Origin: Bigelowiella natans CCMP2755 | Lineage: Eukaryota; Cercozoa; Chlorarachniophyceae | Length of the DNA: 64,000 nt | Direction of reading: 5' to 3' | Assembly (NCBI GenBank): GCA_000320545.1 | Contig: ADNK01001386.1 | Coordinates: 177,001-241,000 of the forward strand | Shown here: positions 1-10,879 of the stretch, one piece after another | How the letters are laid out: each line of letters opens with the position of its first letter | Numbering within the stretch: position 1 is the first letter of the stretch | Program-made: the position numbers and the translations under genes | Notes under the pieces: generated by a model | What the model saw: the letters and a program-made list of their open reading frames with translations, nothing else | What the model was told of the DNA's origin: nothing | Database searches by the model: none

Positions 1-476
1 TTATGCTGGCTCCTTAGCTGTCTTAAGCCTGTCAGATACTCGCTATGATTCCAGGTCTGGAAAAATCTGGAAGGAAGAGAGGTAGGAAGTATAAAAAAAA
101 ACATCATCATCATAATACCGATGACACCCAGAAAGTAGTACAGCAGATATTCACAACCTATCTAGTTCCTTCAGAGCATCCGAAGAAATGTTGATCTTGT
201 AGTGATCATTACCGGCGTTGAGATTTACATATTTGGTGTAAATAATCTCTGCTATGTCATAAAACCTAATGAATTGCCTCCTCAAGTAGGAGGTGCTCAT
301 CGCATTACTATTTCCAATGTCGCAGCTATTTTTCTTGTATCTACACTCGCCTATAGCGCCTTCTTCTTTTGCCAGTAAATGCGATGGTACAATGTCAGCT
401 GTAGCAGTATTCTGATGATGGTAAAATTTGCAACTACCACGACTCTGTATTGATAACGGGGAAAAGCCACCATTAA

Positions 477-508
<32 letters not shown>

Positions 509-1365
509 TTGGTACGATCCTTCTGATCCTGCTGTTCTCGTATATTTTCGGAGGACAACTCCTCTTCAATCAGTGCTTGCAGCATAAGCACCTCCATGAA
601 GAAATCTAGAGACTCACTGCACCTAAATGGTTATGGTCCTGGTGAGTGATTTGACGATGATGACGATGACAATGGTGCGGTAACAGATAAACATTACACT
701 TAACTCACCATTCAGCTGACAGATGGTTCCTGAACCGCTGCAGTAGCACAGGATGTGTGAGTGTGGTGAGAATGCTTTCATTTTGGCGCTGATACTTCTT
801 TGCAACATCAGTCTCAACCTCCTTCAATCTTGCTCTAGTTAGAGCAAGTGGTGTGTAGGATTGAGTGAACCACATCGGCCACACAATGAAGATCAAGTAC
901 ACCGTCATTTGCAGAACGGCGGTCAACGCCAGAGGGATTTTCTTGGCGCGGAATGTGGTTGTGATAAGGAAGAGGACTACAATGCCGAGAGTTCCCGACA
1001 GGGACCAAACTTTAATGCGCCATAATATCTGGTAAGGGTCGTCAATCGACTTGACCTTGGAGACATAGTGCACAAATGGCACCATCACGATGTACCATAT
1101 CCCAGCAGTCAGTGAAGCACTGCGAATCGTGCATTCTTCACGTTTTTCCAGAAGTATCTGAGCCAAACCTTCGGGATCCAAGAATACGGTCAATAGTATG
1201 ATAGTAAATACTGCAGCACATATCTTTTGCACACGCCTGCCGCGTAGAAACCAGGCAATGCGTGCTATTCGTTCAGACTCGATACTCGTCAGTCCTTCAT
1301 TGTACGTGTCTGGGAGACTATTGAGAACGTACTGTTTGCTGCATACGCGTAATTGTGTCAGAGAG

Positions 1366-1409
<44 letters not shown>

Positions 1410-1922
1410 ACCTTCATGGTGCCATCATCTTCGTAAATATCAATAAGAGTCATTTTAGCAAATTGTAATACCTAAGATTTCATACCTGGAGTGCACTTGA
1501 GCCAAGCGCTGCGTGAATCTAAGCGTCTGGTGAACGAGAAGCGATATCGAGATAGCAGCGCAAAGCTGGGAAAATATGACATACGCAACGCAAGGGAAAT
1601 CTTGTTCTGCTCCGTAGTAAATGAGACCAGGAAAGGGCAGCAGCAGGATGGAAACCAAGAGAATCGATACTTGATTCGGATGAGCTAACATCTAACGATA
1701 GATAGATGCAAAAATGAGGCATTTCGTCGATCAATCGTTGGACTGCAACGAATGAGTACAAACCACCTGGATTCCCATGAGATCCCGATGGTGCTTAAGT
1801 ATAGCTCGCTGTGTCACGACCGATGCGCCTAAGTAGCTAATAATCAGAAAGCTCACAACAGCCCAGCCTGTCGCTAAAATAGGGTCATTTCCAGGCTGCG
1901 CTCCCCCTCTTCGGTCATCCAT
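1..1922 (-). CDS. Seven-transmembrane RGS protein (7TM-RGS), 3' end off the window
   Basis: Five exons join in phase: 1922-1767, 1691-1486, 1338-709, 616-158 and 66 to the window edge. The product starts MDDRRGG and shows seven hydrophobic segments (for example ILATGWAVVSFLIISYLG, VSILLVSILLLPFPGL, LTAGIWYIVMVPFVHYV). A C-terminal RGS domain follows: LTHPVLLQRFRNHLSAE, then SLDFFMEVLMLQALIEEELS, then IYTKYVNL..INISSDALKEL and finally F..WNHSEYL. RGS domains speed GTP hydrolysis by heterotrimeric G-alpha subunits, and a 7TM-RGS fusion is an established architecture in plants and several protists. Unusual here is a low-complexity insertion of about 90 residues, including a poly-Thr run, inside the RGS domain before IYTKYVNL. 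The start is the first Met before transmembrane segment 1. A longer N-terminus cannot be excluded. The family call is firm; the ligand is unknown. Confidence 0.82.
1361..1406. repeat. (GA)n microsatellite forming an intronic polypyrimidine tract
   Basis: A near-perfect GA dinucleotide run. Read on the minus strand it is a CT tract lying just upstream of the probable acceptor (TATGCAG) of the third 7TM-RGS exon. Confidence 0.9.
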
Positions 1923-2726
1923 GATTACGATATCGTAACAAATGTGCTGCTTGCCACAAAAAAGCTAACATAACCTGGCCAATTCCTCACCGAACATGGG
2001 CTCGGCCTTGTTGTCGAAAAGAAACGTAGGCGAATGTCAGAAAAAGCAACTGCCACGAAAATGATGAGCTTTTGTTTTCCGAGGTATTGCGGATCTAGAG
2101 CTCTTCCCAGCGCCACCAGTTTTGAGGCATCGCTCCGTTATTTTAAAAAGCGACGACGTTTTAGCATGTCGTAGCGATGAAAACAAATGCCTTATTCACG
2201 AATACTGATTTGATTTTCCCGCACAAAATTACAGCCGGCTACATCTGAGATACAAAGTTTAACATCCTTGTTGTGTTAGTTGAGAGAATAAGTTGCTGAA
2301 TCCAGGGCACTCCAAATGTGCGACAAGCACCACAGACCACACAAGAGATTCCCGCCAAATCAACCCATTTAGGTCCCGAAGCAGAAGGATCACTCTCCTC
2401 GCCTATCCCTCGTTATTCTCGACTAAGAGCCTATTCTCCTTCCTCGCACTTTTCATCTTCACTCTACGCTCCTCGTTCAATAGGAGTTTCTTTTATCAAG
2501 ACCGACGCCCTTTCAGGTTCTAATAAGCTTGAAAAAATGAGAGGAGGAGAAACGTGGGCGAAAGTGCGTGGTGGGTGCGCCTTGATAGGAAAGTTTCTGA
2601 ACTCGATAAATAAATTTATGAAGATCTGCCCCAAAATAACATCTAGTATTTCCCTTGGTATCATATTTGAAAAGTTTTCGTGGCGGACAAAATAGGACCT
2701 TAGCTCCTACTTACGGCACACCAGTC
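1923..2726. promoter_or_regulatory. Divergent intergenic region, 7TM-RGS / METTL16
   Basis: About 800 bp between two genes transcribed away from each other, so it should hold both promoters. I see no convincing coding exon and no recognisable promoter element beyond AT-rich patches. Confidence 0.5.
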
Positions 2727-5058
2727 ATGAAAAGAGGGCACGAGAACGTTGACGGCCATAAAAGCAAAAAGGCAAAGGTATGTTACAGAATTTCGGAGAA
2801 TGAAGATTGCTATGTCAGTCATTTCTCTATCCTTTTCCTACCCTTTCCCTCTTGTCTCCCTCCCAAACAACCTCTCATGATTAATTCAGGCCGAATTTCA
2901 GCCAAGCCTCCAGAACAATAGTTCCCGTATGCATCCTAGAAATATCTATAGTGGTAAAGAACCCGACTATAAGGAATTGGCTCAAAAGTTCGACTTCTTT
3001 GCTACTCATATGCGGTAGTAGCTTCGCCAATGCCTCTTATGCATAAAATGCAGCTAGGCTCTTCTGTCATCTGTAGCCGAACTACTAGTTGCAAAGAATA
3101 TCAAATCTTATGTGAACATAGCACGGGCGGTGCTGGAGAAATTTTATCACACAACTAGTACGAAATGTAATATACTGTTACTTGTTCTTCTGTACAATGA
3201 TTGTGTTGACTGCATTGGCAGCGTCAACCCGGATACGGGCAGGCCATACATTCGTTTCAATGACCCAAAGGCAACGATTGCACTTACGCGAGCATTGCTG
3301 AAGAAAGATTTCAATCTGGAATGGCAAATACCTCCAGGAAGGTCCCGCTGATTGTGAAAAATGGACTATTCAGTCAAATCGGGGTTTTACATTTGAGGGT
3401 GAGAGGGGAGAAGACAAAGAAAGCAGTGAGAGAAATTATAAAACATATGTTGTTTTAGTTTAAAATTGTTGATCTGAGGCCTCTTGGTGAACAAATTGCA
3501 TAGGTTATGCCCTCCCGTTCCAAATCGGCTGAACTACGTTCTTTGGCTTCAAGGTACAGTCAGCAAACGCCCGCGGAAAGAATAGTGAACCCATTATCAC
3601 CATGCATTAGCTTATTGCACTACTTTATGCAGTAGACGAATACGTTGTACACCGATTTTTCACTCTTCCTAAGTTGGTATTTTCTCAACACAGATCTGCT
3701 AAAGCTGAACAAGCCTTCGAAAGAAAATCAGCCTGTAGTAGGTATTGACATTGGAACGGGCGCAAACTGCATTTATCCGCTCCTTGGTACCTCGCTTTGC
3801 AAGTCGTGGTCTTTCATCGCGACAGGTCTTACTCTTATTTCAGCAGCGTCTTCATAGTGTAGTCACTGTCGTGTTCGTGGTATTCCTTTTGATCTCTTCT
3901 TCTCAGATGCTGATGAGAAAGCCTTAGAAATTGCAAAGATGAATGTAGATGCCAACCATCTGCAGTCACGCATTCAGCTCAGGAAGGTCGATCAAAGGTC
4001 GCTACTACTGCCAATCCTTATTGAAATGCATGCATGTATTAATCTTCACACCCATCAAATATTCAGTGCCAGGCTACAGGCTGCTTTGAAATCAGAAGAT
4101 GGTGATCAAATCGCGTTTTGCATGTGCAATCCGCCATTTTTTGGATCCACGCTTGATATCAAACAGGTGGAAGAAAACGGCCAACGCCATCATCATTATC
4201 ATCATTGTCACTGTAATTTTTTATCATTAATTTATTCTTAACAGACAAACGACGCAACGCTAGTTGGCACAAAGGAGGAACTCGTGTGCGAGGTAAAATA
4301 TGATTTCCAATATCATCACTTTGACAATCATGATCATAATTATACCAGCCAATATCTTAATAAGCCCTAATTAGTTACCTACTACCCTCTTTGCAGGGTG
4401 GGGAGGAGAAATTTGTAGAGGGCATAATACAAGATTCCATAAGACTGAAGCACCGTGTACGTTGGTATACGACGATGCTGGGGAAGAAAAGTTCAGTCAA
4501 AACTGTTCTTAGAATGTTACGTGAGGCAGATGTCAAGAACGTTGTCACTACTGCCTTCCTACAGGTAGGCTGTGGATAGAAATACGAAGAAAGGGTAATA
4601 GGAAGGAGGGAAGAAAGAAAAAGATTAATAGGATGATGGCTGCCACATTTTTCATCTAAAGCATGTAAATTATCAATCATGTCGTTTGCTCCAGACGTCG
4701 CTATTTGCAGTATCGTTAACATCTGCCTAATGATGAGGATTGATTATCTATCGCTTAATTATTATTATTTTTTTTAATTATTAGGGAAGGACTTCTCGTT
4801 GGGGTGTAGGATGGTGCTATGAACCTGCCCGAATCCAAGACACCGCATTACGCGCTTCTGTGAATCACAATGTATGCACAGCAGCAGCAAGTAGCAGGAG
4901 CAGTGTATTCTCACCATCTTGAGCAGTTTTATTCGTCATCATTTTCGTCAACTGCACGATAATAAGATATAATGCGTAATAGTTTTTTTGGAGTTTTGCT
5001 GTAGGAATAGCAAAGACAATAACTACTTCTCCCTCGGGATCGATGTATTCTTACTCTC

Positions 5059-5102
<44 letters not shown>

Positions 5103-5529
5103 CTCTTTTCTAGGTCGCAATGGGGAAGAAAAAGGCGAAGAAGCAGAGCAACACGGCAACTTCAACAGCCGTGTTTCATGTTGACTTTTGCTTCGACGAG
5201 GAGAAAAAGAGTACATCTGTGGTCGCCTCACGCCTTAAGGTGATATATGAACGCTATCGTTCACTACTAAAATGTCTATCATCATCATCAAGATTGTCAA
5301 CATCATCCATAATCATTCTGTTCGGTTGTAGGACGTAGTCGCGGCATGGAAACAGAAAGGCATCGCTATTGACCATTTTAGTTGTGAAGACCAAGGAGGA
5401 AAAGCCAAGATTGCCCTCAAAACCCAGGTACAGCTAAGAGTGAGAGGGGGATGTCTACAGTGACAATAACAATTACAACACTATGTTTTGTATAATACTA
5501 TCTTGCGAAAAATATACAGGAGAAGGAGT

Positions 5530-5580
<51 letters not shown>

Positions 5581-6281
5581 TGGGGCTGTACGTGATCTTC
5601 TTCCTAGTGTGATGATACATACTCTCTTTCATATATATTCTCAGCAGTCTGTGGCGCTTGGACTGAGTCTTACCTGGAAGCCCACTCCGAAAACGGCAAC
5701 GTCAAGTGGTAATACTATGTCGTGCATCAATCCTTCACACTATTCAAAGCAGCAGCCCCCTGTGTATTATTCTCTTTATCCTGCTTGCAAGCATGTGCGC
5801 AGAATTTGCGGTCAACAAACACCTGATTATTCATTATCATCATCATCATGATGCTCAAGAGGTCATAATCGTTCGCATAGAAACGCGTCGCATGCAATAG
5901 CAGGGCAAGATTCTTTTCGAACAAGCTACTATCCTGCCTGAGACAAAATCACGAAATACACACGCACGTAACAAAATAATCATCCTCATCATAGATGCAT
6001 TTGCTATTAGATGGTGACGGAGGAAGTGCGACTACCGAAGATATCGTGGTGATTTCATTGGAATCAGCTATACCGGAAGGTCCAGGAAAACGAGATTTTC
6101 TCTTGTTTTCGGATCAGATAAAGGTCAATTCTTTACCGTGTGCATACAAGTTGAGTTCTCACTTCCGCTCATTGCATTTCTCAATTATCTTTCAATCTTT
6201 CCCTCTCAGGCTGATATTCAGAGAAGCAATCGACGATGGAGACGCTTGCTGAAAAAGAAAGCAGTCCAGGGTGGTAATTAG
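2727..6281 (+). CDS. METTL16: METTL16-type RNA N6-adenosine methyltransferase
   Basis: Fourteen exons join in phase: 2727-2777, 2890-3014, 3222-3341, 3504-3553, 3694-3825, 3907-4166, 4245-4292, 4397-4564, 4785-4871, 5114-5239, 5332-5427, 5645-5708, 6011-6123 and 6210-6281. The Rossmann SAM-binding motif reads VGIDIGTGANCIYPLLG and the catalytic NPPF motif is FCMCNPPFFGS. Other family blocks are MHPRNIY near the N-terminus, RFNDPKATIALTRALL, VPNRLNYVLWL, IQDSIRLKHRVRWYTTMLGKK and FLQGRTSRWGVGWCY. METTL16 modifies U6 snRNA and, in animals, hairpins of the SAM synthetase mRNA. After the catalytic domain comes a region (VFHVDFCFDE..., SVALGLSLTWKPT, then a basic tail) that may correspond to the C-terminal VCR/KA-1-like domain. 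Exon 6 encodes a stretch before FCMCNPPFF that is longer than in human METTL16, so a small intron may be missed there. Confidence 0.92.
5061..5099. repeat. (CT)n microsatellite acting as a polypyrimidine tract
   Basis: A CT dinucleotide run directly before the acceptor TTTTCTAG of METTL16 exon 10. Confidence 0.9.
5530..5577. repeat. (CA)n-(TA)n compound microsatellite in a METTL16 intron
   Basis: CA repeats pass directly into TA repeats inside the intron between METTL16 exons 11 and 12. Confidence 0.9.
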
Positions 6282-6733
6282 CACAAGCGCTATGGAGCTG
6301 TAATCAATGGACACGCGGGTTAATGGGGCAGAGCCTACAGTATCAGAGGACACCCTGCCTACAACTAGACCTCGAGAATGGCATGCCTAGAATTCAATAT
6401 GATCAATGTTCTTAATGTCATCGCCATCGTATCAGACTTCCCTTTGACTGTAATATTCTTGATGATCCATTGCATGTACATGTCTCTAATATCGCAGTAG
6501 CAGTGCGACACCGCGTCTACTAGGCTTACTAGCTTAGCTAACTAGCTGCACATGCCAAATAACTTGCGCAATGACATATACAATGCAGCTTAACAACTAT
6601 GTGCATGATCACATCGTGCCCATGGCAATGAACAAAAATCTGGTATTTAGATCCAGAGGCGCGCGCTGTGTGATTTTGCGACAATGCGCTTCGTGTTCGT
6701 GTGCGTCTCGCTGAATGTGAATCGCTGCACACT

Positions 6734-6774
<41 letters not shown>

Positions 6775-7122
6775 TGTGTGCCCATGTCAAGCACAATGTG
6801 CCTTTCGTGCGGGCATAGCATGGGATCGAGTCTCCATACATAGCATTGTGGCTATAGGCTTGCATAGTGCGGCCAGAGCAGGCTAGGTGGAAAGGCTAAC
6901 TTTAGATGTTCATGGCCTCTACATTCCATCACTGCATCACTGCACTCTATGACACTTCTTGCACAAAAACCATCACATGATACGCCATCTTATCCACCAT
7001 CCATCCATTCTGATACATGCTGCTAGAATATTCGGGAGGTTTTGTTGGACCGAGAGGTTGTGAGGTGATACCATCAGGTGGGTCGCAATAACACCTTGCT
7101 AATTTGCCATCGCTTACTCCTA
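6282..7122. other. Convergent intergenic region with a (TG)n tract
   Basis: Lies between the 3' ends of METTL16 and the DTW gene. It holds a TG microsatellite at about 6738-6779 and GC-dinucleotide-rich unique sequence. No coding exon is supported. Confidence 0.6.
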
Positions 7123-9392
7123 TTATGTCTTAAGCTTGTCCCTCTCCTTTGACTCTTGTATTTGTTTCGTTGGCTGCGTGATTTTAGCGGCAGCCGTATT
7201 CGGAGCGCATTTGCCATTGCGGCTGCGACTACTTAGACTACCTTTGTATCCCTTCCGTTTCCTTTTCGGCACCGATGGGCAAACTGGCTTATTCGTTTGT
7301 GCATAAAAGCTGCAGGATCAGCAGGGGGGGGGGGGGGAGGAAATCATATTACTTGCAGTGATTCCTTGATCAGTCGAGTCAAGTATAGAAATCTGTTTTG
7401 AGTTGATTGATCCAAAATTGCTACTTCGCATTTGCTCACAACCTTTTTCCAGCAGTATCAAGTGCATCACCAAGAGGCTTCAGAACTTCCTCAGACTCTC
7501 CAAACTACAATTGCATGCGTGCGTAAGTATGGTAGAGTGTGTGGGGGAGAGAGGGGGAGAAGAGAAAATTTCCTCAACTTCAAACAGAAGTGAGAACAGT
7601 AGTAGCAGCATTAGCAGCAGCAGACATTGCCGATGGTGATACATCGTGAGCACCTCGGTGAGAAGATGGAGAAATGCACTCATAGTTGACACCTGTCCCT
7701 CCACGTGGTGTTTTCTGAATTAGCAGTCAGTACCAGCATATAACCAGGAGATTAATGAACATAATGAGTCGTACTAGAGTCAGACAGGTAGATAAATATG
7801 AAGAAGTCGCTGCAAAATCACACCTCATGTTGATGAATTTAGCTCTTGAAGAAGACGACAACTTAATCCTTGGTATCCAGTTAGGAATCTCAAGGTTCAT
7901 TTTCCCTACGCAATAGAGTTATAGCAGCCCCAATCAATGACGCCACGATGATGGTCTAAGTGCAAAATCTCCCGAATAAAAACACCACGACAAGCAAGAC
8001 TACAGTCTTTACGTGTCGTCGTCGGTGATCAATGTTCGTAGAAGGAACTGTGGAGCACGCAAATAAGTATACTCTGAGGAAATCTTCACGATTGTCATCT
8101 AATTCAAATTGCACAATATTACGTGCGTCTTTCCAGGTGCCGTCAACTACGACAATGGTCGTTGCTGTTCTACTTGTTGTCGCTGCAGTCGATACCGCAG
8201 CAGCGGTATTCGAAGTGAACCTAGTTTGCTCATCTTGTGTGTAATTTGTTTCTGCTTCTCCCAGCTCGGATTCCTCTCTGCTGCCTACTACGTCTATGTT
8301 TAACATGCTGCTGTTTATTCTTCTTCCAGGTGACTCGATCAATCCTCTCCTTTGCTGCCGTTGCGAGAGAAGAAATTGCTCGCTCGTGCGCGCTACCTTG
8401 GAGTCAGGGAAGAGGACGCAGCAATTCCCCTTATTCGTCATCCGGATACGCTGGAACCGCTACCATAAAATACGCACAAGTCAAGGCACCAACGAGCAGG
8501 GTAAGTGAAAATTATTTTGCTCCGAATGAGTAAAACGAAAGGTGAAATTTCCTGCAGGTGACATCTTCATTCTCCTAAGTGGTTGAGAATGCCGATAAAA
8601 TATTGACCATTCTGCGACAGGCCAGAACCTTGTTGCAGCATGATATACGTTTGTTTGCTGCGTTCTTACTGTCATCAAACGAGCTCGTCACTCTATATTT
8701 GGTGCTCTCGTACAGGCTACCTCTTGCAATTGATACTCAGAATTAATCAGGCCGTAGATATAGGTTTCCACGTTCGCAAAAGTTAACGGGATCAGTCGCG
8801 CAGTGCTGAATGACCATTTTCACAAAAGATTCTGTCAGTTAATCCAGCTTTCCAGATCTAATGGTGGATTATCAGCACTATAGTGTCAACGTGTGTGCTT
8901 TCATTAGTCATGCGTGGTGTGTGTGTGTGTGGGTGTGGGTGTCATTCCGAATATTTTGATGTTACTACGCATGCAGAGATACTTGCTTGCCAGTCTCCTA
9001 GCCACTTCTCTGTAGTGAATAAATAGGATGACTCTGTAGCGTTGGAGATGGCTTTGGACGACTTTAGCTTTCACGCCAGCAAAATAAGTGCACAGGCAAT
9101 ATTCCTAATAGCAGAGAACGACGGAGAAGACACAAACGACGACAATGATAACAACAATATGTGTCTAAGCAAATATTTGAAGACTTAAAACACGGTGCTG
9201 GTTGTCTGAATGAAGTGTTTCGGCGTTTATAAAGTTCCAGAAATAATTTTCGAATATTCATGATATATGCTCATGTGCACACATGAGAAAAGTCAAAGAT
9301 TTCATTTTGCAGTTAAATCACGCATAAATTACCTTAAGAAGCCAGCATTTGGGACACTTGTTCGAGGAATAGTTTTTTTTCCACGTGTCCAT
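7123..9392 (-). CDS. DTW-domain tRNA-uridine aminocarboxypropyltransferase (DTWD-like)
   Basis: These enzymes transfer the 3-amino-3-carboxypropyl group of SAM to tRNA uridine, making acp3U. The catalytic DGTW signature is in IVVVDGTWKDARNI, within an open frame at 8441-8050 that begins with the family's (V)LFP block. Later exons are supported by phase and similarity: 7714-7654 (KHHVEGQVSTMSAFLHLL), 7504-7443 (FGESEEVLKPLGDALDTAG) and 7309-7123 (SFYAQTNKP, then a basic tail and stop). A putative first exon at 9392-9333 carries CPKCWLL, matching the N-terminal zinc-binding CxxC of the family. The exons between 9333 and about 8475, and the junction following the DGTW exon near 8050-7715, could not be closed in phase. 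About 60 low-complexity residues separate the LFP and DGTW blocks. Family call good; exon model incomplete. Confidence 0.7.
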
Positions 9393-10879
9393 CTCCTGAT
9401 TATAGCATCGATGTAAAAATGTGATACCCAGTGTAACGATAATGAGAAAGGCAAACAATAGCCGCTTGTGCTCATTTCCACATCGACTAACAACGCTGGG
9501 AGAAAAGCATTTTCAAGTACGCAGCAAGAAGGCTACCTTCTTAGCAAAGTGGAAAAATTTGAAACGCCCAAACGAACGCTTGAAGGCTTTGCAGGCCTAA
9601 GGAAGTTTGGAACATGCTTAAGCTGTTTTCGAGATCGAGAACGTTGTTATCGCCCTCCCCTTCGTTTAAAAGAATCTGCAGTTGGGAGAGTAGAAAATAT
9701 TACCATGTGCAGACGGCACAACGACCACGAACCCTCCAACATTTGCATTATGAATCTGACTATCCTTGGATCCCCCAGGGCTCGTAGCGCAAGGATGGAG
9801 GTCGCCTGGCCATGTTTAGCAGCCTCGACCTCCATTTTTTAGCATGCCACGGTGTCGTCTCGGAATGTTCGGATGCACCTGTTCTTGTTGTTGTTTGTTG
9901 TTGTTGTTGTTGTACTCATTCTGTTCCTCAGAGTTAGATGTTCTTCCGATCAGAAGGGTGTCTTTACTTATAGCTGTGGCAGTCAAGAATGCGACTAGAA
10001 CAACTCACTGTGAACAATTGTCGTTAGGTAGTCAAATGGTGCGATTTTACTTAACTAAACCGTGAACAATGGTTAATGAATACAACAAAATCGGCAAATT
10101 ACCAAAATAAGTTGCTGCTAGATCTAGATCGATAGTGGCTCGTGCCAACCTTGTCTACCAAGTCTGTGTCAACGCTCTCTTCCTTCACCTTTTTTGTGTT
10201 TTTTTTCCTAAAAAAACCTAAAAGAACCAGCCTGCTCGTGCTGGTAACGTTGTCATCCCATTATCTGCTTGTATCAGGAATTGTAATGCCCAATTTCATA
10301 TAAGACTTCAAGATTTCATTGTCTTTGTTGGAGAATAGCATTTGATTTTAGTTCATTCTCGTAAGATTAGTAACCTGTATAATCTTACTTGACTGTTTTT
10401 GTTCACTCTCGTAGTGGCCGTAACTGGATTATCTGACGACGACCCCCTGATCTGATCTGTCTCACTCCGCACAGACCCACTGCTCTGGCTCGCTAAGAGG
10501 AACACGGGGAGGAAGAAGAGGCAACAGATTCCAGAAGACAGACTGCAGATAGAGACTGCAGATAGCAACAGTACCTAGCACTTCCAGTGATTGCTCACGC
10601 CGCGTGTGGGGATAAGGAACCTTGTGGTATATCTATCTCTAGTCGAGACCTCGCAGCAGTTGCCTAGATCCAGAGAGTCTCATGAAGATTGTAATTTTAT
10701 GATTAGAGGGCGGGATGTTGTTGCTTCGTATTTGTTGTTGTACCTCATCCTCCTCCTCCTCCTCCTCCTCCTCCTCCTCCGCCTCCTCCCCTCCTTTTCC
10801 TCTCCCCTTTCGCTGACTGTGTTGGCCAAATTTCTATCTGGTGCTACAGTTCACATATTTGGAAAAAAAGAGATAAAAA
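9393..10879. other. Intergenic region upstream of the SH3-p22phox gene
   Basis: Between the 5' end of the DTW gene and the start of the oxidase pair. It contains a GTT run near 9890, a CTC run near 10746-10790 and a hairpin at 9795-9835. One 124-codon open frame at 9468-9842 has no family resemblance and no splice support. The promoter of the SH3-p22phox gene should lie at its right end. Confidence 0.5.
9795..9835. repeat. Perfect 10-bp inverted repeat (hairpin)
   Basis: ATGGAGGTCG and CGACCTCCAT flank a 21-base spacer, followed by a T run. It could fold in RNA or as a cruciform; no function is assigned. Confidence 0.6.

Noticed and set aside
9468-9842. 124-codon open frame
   Set aside because: No family resemblance, no splice context, and it contains the 9795-9835 inverted repeat; probably chance.
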